DNA of 64,000 nucleotides from Saprospira sp. CCB-QB6 (GTDB lineage: Bacteria > Bacteroidota > Bacteroidia > Chitinophagales > Saprospiraceae). The notes below the pieces were generated by a model. That model saw only the letters and a list, made by a program, of their open reading frames with translations, had not been told where the DNA came from and searched no databases. This document shows, in pieces, positions 24,013 to 32,693 of this stretch. How positions within the stretch are numbered: the stretch's first letter is position 1; every line of letters starts with the position of its first letter. Both the position numbers and the translations under genes were made by a program. The DNA is taken from positions 1,391,886 to 1,455,885 of the forward strand of contig NZ_CP116808.1 in NCBI RefSeq assembly GCF_028464065.1, given 5' to 3'.

Positions 24013-24168
24013 TTTTGGGGCTGCCCCGCCCTTCGGTCGGGTCGGGCTGTATCGTGGCTCGCAATTCTGCTCGGCCCTGCGGCGCAGAGCGCCTTGGTCT
24101 GCGGCTTCGCCGCACCACTTTCCATCCCTCAGCCAGTCGCTTCGCTCCTATTGGGCGCCTCGCGCCCT
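24013..24168 (+). repeat. Structured intergenic element R9
   Basis: It starts TTTTGGGGCTGCCCC and ends CCATCCCTCAGCC (GGCTG:CAGCC). The second hairpin is GGCGCAGAGCGCC, the third GCGGCTTCGCCGC. It is trailed by a GGGCGCCTCGCGCCC hairpin. The GGGGC end faces the esterase start. Confidence 0.85.
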
Positions 24169-24169
24169 A

Positions 24170-24206
24170 AAAAAGAAAACCCTCTAGCTTGAGGCTAGAG
24201 GGTTTT
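24170..24206 (-). terminator. Terminator of the cytochrome oxidase operon
   Basis: AAAACCCTCTAGC pairs with GCTAGAGGGTTTT on the minus strand, followed by TCTTTTTT, 25 bases after the last oxidase gene. Confidence 0.9.
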
Positions 24207-24231
24207 GGAGCCGAGTAAAATCAGCGCATTT

Positions 24232-24672
24232 TTATTCGAAGCGAACTTGTTTAGGGGCTTCGTTGGCATTCATTAGCATACCAGTAGCTCCTTCTGTAGC
24301 TTCTCCTTTAGGATCCACTTGTTCTTGGTTCTTCTTATTGACATACTCTTGGTTATTGAACCAAGCGCTACCTTCCCACAAAAAGGCAATAATTGCCCAA
24401 ATAAAAAGGAGCATAGGCAGAATAACCGTAGCGATGAAAGGTTTCACTTCGCTACCGAGGTGCATAAAGATCGAAGTAATGTAGTAAGCTTTATAAAGGC
24501 TGAGTGCGATCATTACAGGAATCATGATCATTTTTGGAAGGCTAAGCCCTTCGATAAGGTGGCCATTACCAATAAGAGCGATACCTACTTCTGCGAATGT
24601 AACGATAAGCAAAATGATAAAACCATTGCGGCCTACTTTGATATCTTCTTCACGAGTTGTTGCGTGAGCCAT
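24232..24672 (-). CDS. Cytochrome c oxidase subunit IV
   Basis: A 146-residue protein with three membrane helices (about residues 18-38, 45-70 and 80-100), matching the prokaryotic COX4 family found last in oxidase operons. MHLGSEVKPFIATVILPML is a family-typical stretch between the second and third helices. It has a hydrophilic C-terminal tail of about 40 residues. The subunit has no redox centre and is thought to stabilise the oxidase. It lies 35 bases after the large subunit III gene and before the operon terminator. Confidence 0.88.
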   Translation of the reverse strand: MAHATTREEDIKVGRNGFIILLIVTFAEVGIALIGNGHLIEGLSLPKMIMIPVMIALSLYKAYYITSIFMHLGSEVKPFIATVILPMLLFIWAIIAFLWEGSAWFNNQEYVNKKNQEQVDPKGEATEGATGMLMNANEAPKQVRFE

Positions 24673-24707
24673 GATATATATGCATTAAAAGGTTAATCGA
24701 ATAGAGT

Positions 24708-25700
24708 TTAGAGTAGGTAGAAGGCTAGGAAAACGAAAACCCAAACCAAATCTACAAAGTGCCAGTAAAGACCAATTTTCTCTACCATTTCGTATCCGTT
24801 CTTACGGGCAACATAAGTACCGTTAGCGGCTTGTATAGCGATAATAAGTAAGAAAGCTAGTCCAGAAAATACGTGGAAACCGTGGAAACCAGTAATAAAG
24901 AAGAATAGCGCACCAAAAGCCTGAGGGCCAAAAGGTTCCGTTTTAACTTCTCCATCGGTAGTTTGGTAGGCACCTACTGCATAGTCATGCAAATCGTGTT
25001 GGTAAGTAATGAGGTAAGAGTCACCTGTGTTAATTTCCATTTTCTCAGGAAGATCACCATGATGGTCTCTTTTTTCGAAATACTTATTGCCTTTAGCATC
25101 AGTAAAGTAAGTGATTTCAGAAGTTTTGCCATGGCTTTCCACACTTACAACTTCTTTTTCCCATCCTTTTTCTTTAGCGATACTGTTAAGTTCGTCTAAT
25201 GTAAGGTATTTACCTTCTTCGGTATGAGTCGCGAAAGGGTTAGTGTAGAGCGTCATACCCTCTGTAGCGATTAGGTTTGTCCATTCCCAAGCTTGGCAGC
25301 CAAGGAACAATCCACCACCCAATACGGTAGCGAGCAACCATTTTACTACAGCAGATTGATTTTCTCTTTTACCTTCTTGTACGGCACGAAGTACAGTAAC
25401 CGAACTAACAATCAAGACGAAAGTCATGAAAGTTACAAAGATAAGGGGGGCACCAGAGATGCCGAAGGGAGCAGTTTGGAATACAAAATCGGGTACGGGC
25501 CAACCTTTTACGCTAAAGCGCAAGGCACCATAGGCCAAAAGGAATCCACCAAATGTAAAGGCATCTGATAGGAGGAAGTACCACATCATGAGCTTTCCGT
25601 AGCTCGCTTTGAAAGGAGACTGGCCACCATTCCAGAGATTTTCCTTCTGGGGGGCGTTATCGTGCTGCTCCTGAGTTTCGATGACTGTTTCGTTTGCCAT
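24708..25700 (-). CDS. ctaE: Cytochrome c oxidase subunit III, with large extramembrane insert
   Basis: A 330-residue membrane protein of the heme-copper oxidase subunit III family. Typical parts are KLMMWYFLLSDAFTFGGFLL at the first helix and, near the end, FITGFHGFHVFSGLAFLL and YWHFVDLVWVFVFLAFYLL. Between the third and fourth helices sits an insert of about 100 hydrophilic residues (KYLTLDELNSIAKEKGWEKE ... EKMEINTGDSYLITYQHD) that ordinary subunit III lacks. It would lie outside the membrane. It follows a second, short subunit III-type gene after 37 bases, so the operon encodes two paralogues. Confidence 0.88.
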   Translation of the reverse strand: MANETVIETQEQHDNAPQKENLWNGGQSPFKASYGKLMMWYFLLSDAFTFGGFLLAYGALRFSVKGWPVPDFVFQTAPFGISGAPLIFVTFMTFVLIVSSVTVLRAVQEGKRENQSAVVKWLLATVLGGGLFLGCQAWEWTNLIATEGMTLYTNPFATHTEEGKYLTLDELNSIAKEKGWEKEVVSVESHGKTSEITYFTDAKGNKYFEKRDHHGDLPEKMEINTGDSYLITYQHDLHDYAVGAYQTTDGEVKTEPFGPQAFGALFFFITGFHGFHVFSGLAFLLIIAIQAANGTYVARKNGYEMVEKIGLYWHFVDLVWVFVFLAFYLL

Positions 25701-25737
25701 TGTATCGGATCAATTTGTAAAAATTACAGATAGATGT

Positions 25738-26310
25738 TTATTGTTGTATCAGAAAGAACACCAAGAGATAGAGCCAAAGGATATCTACAAAGTGCCAGTA
25801 AGTAAAAGTCAAGTCAATTTTAAGTGTACGTTTGGGCGTAGGTACATCAAATCGGCCTCTGATAAGACCTGTAGCAAGGACAACTAGTGCAAGAATTCCT
25901 CCCATAACGTGCACGACATGTGCCGCAGTAATAAGGTAAAGAAAACTACTGGATTGATTGGCCACTAGATCGATGCCCAAAGCATGTAATGATTCCCAGC
26001 CAGCGTACTGTAGACCAATAAAGACAAACCCTAACATAAAGCCGAGTAAGTAAAGCCCTTTGAAGGTTTTTGCATCGGCTCTGAGGTATGCTTTTTTGGA
26101 TAAGTAGAAAGCGAGACTACTTCCAAGGATAGCGATTGTGCTATAAAAGAACTCGTTCGGAAGCGGAAAGTTATACCAGTTGGCAGAAGCTTTTCGCACG
26201 ATGTAGGCACTAGTAAATGCCGAAAAGAACATAATCATCCCAACTATCCCCATCCAGAGGGCAAATTTTTTGGGGTGAATACGTTTTACTGTTTTATTTA
26301 AAGTGCTCAT
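25738..26310 (-). CDS. Short cytochrome c oxidase subunit III-type protein
   Basis: A 190-residue membrane protein with about five helices. It shares the subunit III signatures of its neighbour: the C-terminal YWHFVDILWLYLLVFFLI and AAHVVHVMGGILALVVL. It lacks the insert and the first two helices of the long form. Two consecutive subunit III-like genes occur in other Bacteroidota oxidase operons, where the short one is annotated as 'cytochrome oxidase subunit III' or heme-copper oxidase accessory; its exact place in the complex is inference. It lies 12 bases downstream of the heme O synthase gene. Confidence 0.85.
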   Translation of the reverse strand: MSTLNKTVKRIHPKKFALWMGIVGMIMFFSAFTSAYIVRKASANWYNFPLPNEFFYSTIAILGSSLAFYLSKKAYLRADAKTFKGLYLLGFMLGFVFIGLQYAGWESLHALGIDLVANQSSSFLYLITAAHVVHVMGGILALVVLATGLIRGRFDVPTPKRTLKIDLTFTYWHFVDILWLYLLVFFLIQQ

Positions 26311-26322
26311 GGCGCTTTGATT

Positions 26323-27219
26323 TTAGATCTTATCAATCATTAGGGCAATAAAGACCACCAATTGATAAACTAGAGAAGCTAGCATTAGCTGTCTTGCTGC
26401 TTTTGCTGTTGTTTGTCTAAACAAACGGATAGCAAAGTAGAGAAAGAACAGCCCCATGAAGAACATAATGCCAGCGGCAATATAGCCAGAAATGCCCAGA
26501 CTAACGGGTGCCCAACTCATTGCAATAAGGCAAAGCACATAAAATGCTGCTTGTAAGGCCGTTTCTTTTGTACGACCATCTTTTTGGCTAGAAGGCAAAA
26601 GATAAAAACCTCCCTCTTCATAGTCTTTGTAAGCGACCCAAGCAATAGCCCAAAAATGGGGAAACTGCCAAAGGAACTGAAGACTAAATAAGAAAAAAGC
26701 AGCTAAGCCTAATTCACCAGTTGCAGCGACCCAACCAATAGCCATAGGAAGTGCTCCGGGCACGGCTCCTACCCAAACGGCTACAGGAGAGATACGTTTT
26801 AATGGCGTGTAAATAAAGGCGTAACTCACCAAAGAAACAGAACCTAAAAATGCAGTCATGGGATTAAAAAAGGCCAAAGCCAATAAACCCACAGCAGCAG
26901 TAATACCAGCAAAAAGAACAGCCTCCCAGCTTTCCATTCGACCAGCAGGAAGAGGACGGTCTTGCGTCCGCTTCATCTTTCGGTCTGTATCTTTCTCCAA
27001 TACCTGATTTAAGGTATTGGCCGATGCAGTTACTAGAAAGCCTCCTATTCCTAGGAGCAGAAAATGATATACATTAAAATTTTCTGTTCCTAGGTAGTAG
27101 GCTGTGCATGCTGAAAATACTACCGATAATGCCAATCTAGCCTTAGCTAAAGCCATATAGTTCTTCAACTTCTGGCCCAAAAGACTGTCATTAACGGTAG
27201 CACTATTATTCGTATTCAA
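26323..27219 (-). CDS. ctaB: Protoheme IX farnesyltransferase (heme O synthase)
   Basis: CtaB adds a farnesyl chain to heme b, giving heme O, the precursor of the heme a needed by the adjacent oxidase. It is a UbiA-type prenyltransferase with about nine membrane helices. The first metal-binding motif is in TLNQVLEKDTDRKMKRTQ and is followed by RPLPAGRM. A second Asp-rich loop lies at VAYKDYEEGGFYLLP. At 298 residues it is normal. The open frame begins at a TTG (27219); an ATG at 27156 would remove 21 residues before the first helix, so TTG is plausible but uncertain. No heme A synthase gene is visible in this window. Confidence 0.93.
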   Translation of the reverse strand: MNTNNSATVNDSLLGQKLKNYMALAKARLALSVVFSACTAYYLGTENFNVYHFLLLGIGGFLVTASANTLNQVLEKDTDRKMKRTQDRPLPAGRMESWEAVLFAGITAAVGLLALAFFNPMTAFLGSVSLVSYAFIYTPLKRISPVAVWVGAVPGALPMAIGWVAATGELGLAAFFLFSLQFLWQFPHFWAIAWVAYKDYEEGGFYLLPSSQKDGRTKETALQAAFYVLCLIAMSWAPVSLGISGYIAAGIMFFMGLFFLYFAIRLFRQTTAKAARQLMLASLVYQLVVFIALMIDKI

Positions 27220-27259
27220 AATATCAATCTTGATTTAGAATAGGTCATTCTCCAGAAGA

Positions 27260-29119
27260 CTAATGTCCTCCATCTTCTTCACCCTCTGCTAGAGGCTCAT
27301 TCTGCATTACGAATTCACGATCTTCGTAACGGCTGATGTCATAAGGCCAACGGTGAACTTCAGGGATAGGTCCATCCCAGTTTCCATGACCAGGATTGAT
27401 AGGAACAGTCCACTCTAGTGTAGTTCCACCCCAAGGGTTTTGTTCTGTTTGCTTTCTTCCTTTATAGATAGAATAAAAGAAGTTGATAATAAACACAAAC
27501 TGTAAGAAAAAGGCTACGATGGCAGCTATAGTAATCACTTGGTTCATCGTATCAAACTGGTTAAAGGCTTGGAACGTGTCGAAAGAATAGTAACGACGAG
27601 GAACACCAGCCATCCCTTGATAGTGCATAGGACCAAATACGGCATAAGCAGTAATCAAAGTACCCCAGTAGTGAATTTGACCCAAAGTCTCATTCATATA
27701 ACGGCCAAACATCGTAGGGAACCAGTGGTAAATTCCAGAGAACATACCAAAGAATGCAGCTACACCCATTACCGTGTGGAAGTGAGCTACTACAAAGTAA
27801 GTATCGTGCTGTTGCATATCAATTGTGGCATTACCCAAGAAAATACCTGTCAAACCACCAGAGATAAAGAGCGATACAAATCCAATAGAGAACAATGAAG
27901 CAGAGTTGTAACGCATGTTACCACCCCATACTGTCGCAATCCAGTTAAATACTTTTACCGCTGAAGGTACAGCAATAATCAATGTAAAGAGAACGAAGAT
28001 ATTTGCGATGAAAGGATTCATACCACTAACATACATGTGGTGCGCCCATACTAGGAATGAAAGTACACCAATACCTAGGATAGAGAATACCATAGCTTTG
28101 TAACCAAAGATAGGCTTGCGAGCATGTACAGAAAGTACCTCTGACACTAAACCCATCGCAGGTAAAATAATGATATATACCTCCGGGTGACCCAAGAACC
28201 AGAACAAGTGCTGGTACAAAATGGCATTCCCCCCTACACGATCAGTCAACGCTTCACCAGCTACATAGATTTCATCCAAGAAGAAACTAGTACCAAGCAT
28301 ACGGTCCATCATCAACATGAAGAAACCAGAAGTAATTACAGGGAAAGATAATAGGCCCAAAACAGCAGTGAGCAAAAATGCCCAAATAGTCAAAGGCATA
28401 CGGAACATAGTCATTCCCTTAGTACGCATATTGAGAATTGTAGAGATATAGTTAATCCCTCCCAAAAGTGTAGATACTACAAAGAAAACTAAACTCATTA
28501 ACCAAAGTGTCATCCCCGCCTTAGATCCATCAGAAGCCTGAGGTAATGCACTAAGTGGTGGATAAGCTACCCATCCCCCTGAAAAGGGTCCTGTGTTCAA
28601 GAATAAAGAAATAAACATGATCACACCAGCTAAAAAGAAGAACCAGTAAGAAAGCATGTTCATAAGAGGCGAAGCCATATCACGGGCCCCAATCTGCAAT
28701 GGAATAAGTAAGTTCGAGAAGGTTCCCGATAATCCAGCAGTAAGTACAAAAAATACAATGATGGTACCATGCATGGTCACCAATGCATAATAGAAGTCTG
28801 GACTCAAAGTACCTTTTCCAGATGCAGGATCAATGTCGATCCAGCCCCCTAACAAAGGTTGTAGCCAAGACATGTCTGCATCAGGAAAACCCAATTGCAA
28901 ACGGAAGATGATAGACATTCCAGATCCAATGATGGCCCAAAAAATCGCCGTGATCAAAAACTGTTTTGCAATGGTTTTGTGGTCCATGCTAAACAAAAAG
29001 CGATCAATAAATGACGATTGGTACTTATCACCGTGATGGTGATCATCATGGCCGTGTCCGTGCCCGTCTCCACCATGTGGAGCGTGCATTTCCTTTTCTG
29101 TGATATTGATATCAGCCAT
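27260..29119 (-). CDS. ctaD: Cytochrome c oxidase subunit I
   Basis: The catalytic subunit, 619 residues with 12 or more helices, reducing oxygen at the heme-CuB site while pumping protons. Ligand-bearing segments are present: MHGTIIVFFVLTAG (low-spin heme His), LGHPEVYIIILP (CuB His and the proton-channel Glu), WAHHMYVSGM (two CuB His) and VVAHFHTVMG (both hemes). The Glu in GHPEVY marks an A1-type proton channel. The N-terminus has an unusual His/Gly/Asp-rich stretch (about residues 12-32, eight or more His). It lies between the subunit II and heme O synthase genes in the operon. Confidence 0.96.
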   Translation of the reverse strand: MADINITEKEMHAPHGGDGHGHGHDDHHHGDKYQSSFIDRFLFSMDHKTIAKQFLITAIFWAIIGSGMSIIFRLQLGFPDADMSWLQPLLGGWIDIDPASGKGTLSPDFYYALVTMHGTIIVFFVLTAGLSGTFSNLLIPLQIGARDMASPLMNMLSYWFFFLAGVIMFISLFLNTGPFSGGWVAYPPLSALPQASDGSKAGMTLWLMSLVFFVVSTLLGGINYISTILNMRTKGMTMFRMPLTIWAFLLTAVLGLLSFPVITSGFFMLMMDRMLGTSFFLDEIYVAGEALTDRVGGNAILYQHLFWFLGHPEVYIIILPAMGLVSEVLSVHARKPIFGYKAMVFSILGIGVLSFLVWAHHMYVSGMNPFIANIFVLFTLIIAVPSAVKVFNWIATVWGGNMRYNSASLFSIGFVSLFISGGLTGIFLGNATIDMQQHDTYFVVAHFHTVMGVAAFFGMFSGIYHWFPTMFGRYMNETLGQIHYWGTLITAYAVFGPMHYQGMAGVPRRYYSFDTFQAFNQFDTMNQVITIAAIVAFFLQFVFIINFFYSIYKGRKQTEQNPWGGTTLEWTVPINPGHGNWDGPIPEVHRWPYDISRYEDREFVMQNEPLAEGEEDGGH

Positions 29120-29159
29120 AAGAAGGTAATTTATAAAATAGTGAACAAGTGTTTTAAAA

Positions 29160-30548
29160 CTATAGAGGCTTCTCTTCTCCTACTGAGTCAGTAAGTACAG
29201 AATCCGTAGCAGGAGCTTCAATAGGCTCGGGCTGTGCCAAAACGCTCATTGTAGCCGCTTTTGCATCAGCTGCAGCTTTTTTAGCCGCCTCAACATCCAA
29301 AGTAGTACGAGCAATTTTCAAAGCAGCCAATACTTTAGCCTCAGCAGCTTCCATTTTACTCAAGCTCGCAGCAGCAGCAGCAGCCATTGCTTCTTGCAAG
29401 CTAGCCAATTCCGCTTTTACGATTTCTTTCTGAGCCAATAGCTGTTCAAATTCAAGCTCTCCTTTCGCTACATCTTTGAAAGGATCCTTATCTGTCCCGC
29501 GAACATTGTTCAAATAGTGTGAAGTTCCTTCAATGCCATCAAACCATTCGGCATACTCTTCAGCAGTAACTACCTTAAGTACACGGCGCATAGAGTAGTG
29601 ACCACGGCCACAAAGCTCTGCACAAGCCAATTCGTACTCAAAAGCTTCCCAACGTTTCTTATCGGGATTCTGCTTGTCAGGAATATTCCAGTTGTCGTAC
29701 CCTTTGTAACGATTACGCATAGAGTCAGAAGTAACTACAGGCGTAAAGACAAAGTAAGTAGGCATACCTGGTACAGCATCCATCTTTACACGGAACTGAG
29801 GAAGGTAAAAGTTGTGCAATACATCTCTAGAGTTGATACGCACACGTACTTTTTTACCTACAGGTAATACGATTTCACTGGGCTGGAAATCGTCAATGTT
29901 TTTCTTATCGGTCCAATCTTGACCCAATGGGTTAGTCCCATCAATTTTTGTAAAATGCTTTGTTCCTAGCTTTTGATCACGGCCAGGATAACGGAGCAAC
30001 CAAGCAAACTGCATCCCAGTCGCCTCAATCTCCATATAATCCTCACCCGCTACTTCTTCAGGAGTAACATCGGCCATGATTTCATTCCAAGCCTGCAAAC
30101 CACTCACTACCAAAAAGGTCATGATAATCGCAGGGACAAGCATCCAGACCATCTCCAAACGGTCATCATGTGCCCAATACTTGGCGCGGCGGCCTTTTTG
30201 CCCTCTAAACTTCCATGCAAAGAAGAATAGCGCAAACTGACAACCAAAGAATACAATAGAGGTAAAGAACAAAGTAGTATTAAATACGCTATCTACCATC
30301 GGACCATGTGCCGAAGCGGCCATGTTTGGTCCCCATCCCAAAATATACGGGATATAATAGATAAACGATACAATACAAATAAGGAGAAAACTAATCATGA
30401 AGACCATTCCTAGCCCTGCATGAAAGTTGTTTCGTTCAAACTCCTCCGCCTTTTCACCTCTTACCAAAGAGGCTAATTCGCGCGCTCTACCGATTTGTAC
30501 GATAAAGACAAAGGCGAGAACGATGATAATGAGTAGAAGCCAAGTCAT
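29160..30548 (-). CDS. ctaC: Cytochrome c oxidase subunit II (CuA)
   Basis: A 462-residue subunit that receives electrons from cytochrome c at its CuA centre. It has N-terminal membrane helices (residues 1-20, 45-70, 90-115), then a cupredoxin domain. CuA ligands are visible in DVLHNFYLPQFRVKM and CAELCGRGHYSMRR (Cys, Glu, Cys, His, Met). There is no fused cytochrome c domain, so the donor is separate, presumably ActE or a soluble cytochrome. The C-terminal ~90 residues are Ala/Glu/Lys-rich and probably coiled coil (ASLQEAMAAAAAASLSKMEA), an unusual extension. It is the first gene of the oxidase operon, with a -7 promoter element 54 bases upstream. Confidence 0.95.
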   Translation of the reverse strand: MTWLLLIIIVLAFVFIVQIGRARELASLVRGEKAEEFERNNFHAGLGMVFMISFLLICIVSFIYYIPYILGWGPNMAASAHGPMVDSVFNTTLFFTSIVFFGCQFALFFFAWKFRGQKGRRAKYWAHDDRLEMVWMLVPAIIMTFLVVSGLQAWNEIMADVTPEEVAGEDYMEIEATGMQFAWLLRYPGRDQKLGTKHFTKIDGTNPLGQDWTDKKNIDDFQPSEIVLPVGKKVRVRINSRDVLHNFYLPQFRVKMDAVPGMPTYFVFTPVVTSDSMRNRYKGYDNWNIPDKQNPDKKRWEAFEYELACAELCGRGHYSMRRVLKVVTAEEYAEWFDGIEGTSHYLNNVRGTDKDPFKDVAKGELEFEQLLAQKEIVKAELASLQEAMAAAAAASLSKMEAAEAKVLAALKIARTTLDVEAAKKAAADAKAATMSVLAQPEPIEAPATDSVLTDSVGEEKPL

Positions 30549-30601
30549 GTTCTATAGGTTTTTCTGCAGCGGTTAAGCTGCCAATAATATTATTTACTTC
30601 G

Positions 30602-30609
30602 CAAATATA
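30602..30609 (-). promoter_or_regulatory. -7 element upstream of the oxidase operon
   Basis: TATATTTG on the minus strand, about 55 bases before the subunit II ATG. The -33 position reads TCAA rather than TTTG, so the match is partial. It suggests the oxidase genes can be transcribed separately from the act genes. Confidence 0.5.
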
Positions 30610-30725
30610 ACAAAAGAGGCTAAAATATTGATTAACGCCCCTTGCAAAGGACTAATCTTTAGAATGTTTTTAAATTGTTAACAACTCTAAAGACTAGGAA
30701 CTTTTTTCTTGCAAGTCTAAGACTA

Positions 30726-31040
30726 TTTTGGGGCCTCCGCAGCAAGCTGCGGCGCTAGGTTTCGCAGCTCGCTATTCGCTCGGCCCTTCGGCGCAAAGCG
30801 CCTCGGTCTGGCCTGCGGCCACTGCTACACAGCGCTAGGCCTGCGGCGCTACGCGCCTGCAAAACCGTTTATTGGACCAAAGCTGGCGGTCCGGCCATCA
30901 GCCGCGAAGCGGCTTCTGGCCTAGCGCTGTGAAAGGGGGCGGCATAGCCGCCGACCTAGGGCGGCCTTGGCCGCCCGCAGGGCCGAGCAGACCTGCGAGC
31001 CCTGGAACATAGCGGCGGGCGCTAGCCCGCAGGCCCCAAA
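30726..31040. repeat. Inverted pair of structured elements (R10a, R10b)
   Basis: R10a (30726-30860, plus) runs TTTTGGGGCCTCC to CGCTAGGCC. R10b (30901-31040, minus) runs TTTGGGGCCTGCGG to CGCTAGGCC. Both close with GGCCT:AGGCC, so their distal ends face each other across about 40 bases. R10a's GGGGC end faces the subunit II start and R10b's lies about 12 bases after the actF stop. Together they separate the act and oxidase operons; 30610-30725 shows no gene. Confidence 0.85.
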
Positions 31041-31051
31041 TTATTTGTATC

Positions 31052-32626
31052 CTAGAGATCGTACCAAACGTGGTGGTGCTTACTTTCGTCTACATAAGGA
31101 TCGTTCTTAGGCATCAAAGAGGCCCCAGACAATACTTGAAAAGTAACAAAGAGGAACAAGCCCAAGAAACCAATCATGGTTCCTAGCTCCAAAAGACCAG
31201 GGAAGTGGATTCCCATCACAAATTGAGTAGGATGTTCGGCATGTCCTTCTTCTGCATGAGCAGCATCGCCATGAGCGTCGTCTGCATGAGCAGGAGCTTC
31301 TTCTGTAGTATGTGTTTCAGGAGCATGAGCTTCTTCTGCAGCATGAGTATCGGCAGTAGCAGAATCTGTTGCTTCTGTAGCAGGAGCTTCTTCTGCATGT
31401 CCCTCCTCTCCATGTTGAGGATTAGCTGTAAGTACAGCTTTAGGCGCTTGGTTGAGGTGCATGAGGTCACCATGAGCATCATGTCCTTCTTCGCCATGTC
31501 CATGATCATCGCCATGAGCGTGACCAGCATGTTGAGCATGCTCCCAGTTGTGCCAAACACCAGGCTTAATCATTTGGAAATAATCTACCCAGTGGCCCAA
31601 CAAAACGATTACTGCTACAAGGGCCAAAGTACCTTTAGCGCGCTTAGAGTTATTCATCATCAAGATGAAGAAAGGCAGAATAAAGTTAAGCAGAATATTA
31701 AGGTAGAATACAGCGGGAAACTGATCAAAACGAAGGTCGAAGTATTGTGTTTCTTCACCGTTGTTTGCGTACCAAATAAGGAGGAACTGTGAGAACCAGA
31801 GGTAGGTCCAGAATACGCTAAAACCGAAGATATATTTACCAAGGTCATGTGTGTGCTCCTTAGTGAAATACTGCATATGGCCGCGGCTCTGCAAGAAAAG
31901 GATGAGCAAAAAGATGATACAAATTGCGCTAACCCACACACTTACAGTAGCATACCAAGCGAAGAGCGTACTATACCAGTGAACATCTACAGACATTACC
32001 CACTGCCAGATAGCATAAGCGCTAGAGAAACCAGCGATGGGCAAGAAAATAGCTGACCACATGTGAATTTTTTCATAGTTCACCTTGCGCAAAGAGCGAT
32101 CGCCATCTTGTTCTAGAGACAATTTGCGGATCATCATAGCGAAAAGTGTCCATACCCCAAGTACCACCAAAGTAAGTACATAATTGAAGGGGTTAAGGAA
32201 AGCTGATTTATGTTGAACGAGGTGATCCTCAGCTAGAGCAGTTTCATCACTCCAAAGGTAGAGATAATCCGTTCCTTCAGCGTCCAAATAAACGCCTACA
32301 ACAATAAGAGCAAAAAAGATGAGGCCAACAGGCATGAACATCATCATGGCCTCGGGCACTCGTTTAAAAATAGTTTGCCAGCCTCCCCAAGCTACTACGT
32401 GAGTAGACAAAAAGAAGAGTGAAGCGAAGGCAATACCGGTAAAGAAAGCGGTATTATGGAGCAAGTTGGTCCAAAAGCGGACATGTCCATAGTCGCCATC
32501 CGTAAAGTAAGTAACCCCAAGGCTTACTGCTCCGACGAGAATCATGATCGCGGTGATCATTTTGAGTTTCCCATCAAAGACAAACTGAGGATTATCCTGA
32601 ATTGCGTGGTTGTGATGCGCACCCAT
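31052..32626 (-). CDS. actF: Alternative Complex III subunit ActF
   Basis: A 524-residue membrane protein of about ten helices, a half-size relative of the quinol-binding NrfD-type subunit ActC. It is the last gene of the act operon and sits in the membrane module. Features include VAWGGWQTIFKRVPEAMMMF, RKVNYEKIHMWSAIFLPIAG and SVDVHWYSTLFAWYATVSVW. Between the penultimate and last helices there is an insert of about 120 residues extraordinarily rich in His, Glu and Ala (HGDDHGHGEEGHDAHG, repeated HAEE and THTTEEAPAH), probably on the membrane surface. Such an insert could bind metal ions, but that is inference. Confidence 0.9.
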   Translation of the reverse strand: MGAHHNHAIQDNPQFVFDGKLKMITAIMILVGAVSLGVTYFTDGDYGHVRFWTNLLHNTAFFTGIAFASLFFLSTHVVAWGGWQTIFKRVPEAMMMFMPVGLIFFALIVVGVYLDAEGTDYLYLWSDETALAEDHLVQHKSAFLNPFNYVLTLVVLGVWTLFAMMIRKLSLEQDGDRSLRKVNYEKIHMWSAIFLPIAGFSSAYAIWQWVMSVDVHWYSTLFAWYATVSVWVSAICIIFLLILFLQSRGHMQYFTKEHTHDLGKYIFGFSVFWTYLWFSQFLLIWYANNGEETQYFDLRFDQFPAVFYLNILLNFILPFFILMMNNSKRAKGTLALVAVIVLLGHWVDYFQMIKPGVWHNWEHAQHAGHAHGDDHGHGEEGHDAHGDLMHLNQAPKAVLTANPQHGEEGHAEEAPATEATDSATADTHAAEEAHAPETHTTEEAPAHADDAHGDAAHAEEGHAEHPTQFVMGIHFPGLLELGTMIGFLGLFLFVTFQVLSGASLMPKNDPYVDESKHHHVWYDL

Positions 32627-32693
32627 TAGTTATCAGTTTCTATAGGTTTAGTCAATAGTTTTGATTCAATCTGAAGTTAGTCATCACTAACCC

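Noticed and set aside
23954-24118. 55-codon N-terminal extension of the esterase
   Set aside because: It is Arg-rich translation of repeat element R9 and would abolish the signal peptide and lipobox.
31205-31792. Met/Ser-rich open frame of 195 codons on the plus strand
   Set aside because: It is the antisense shadow of the His/Glu-rich insert of ActF.
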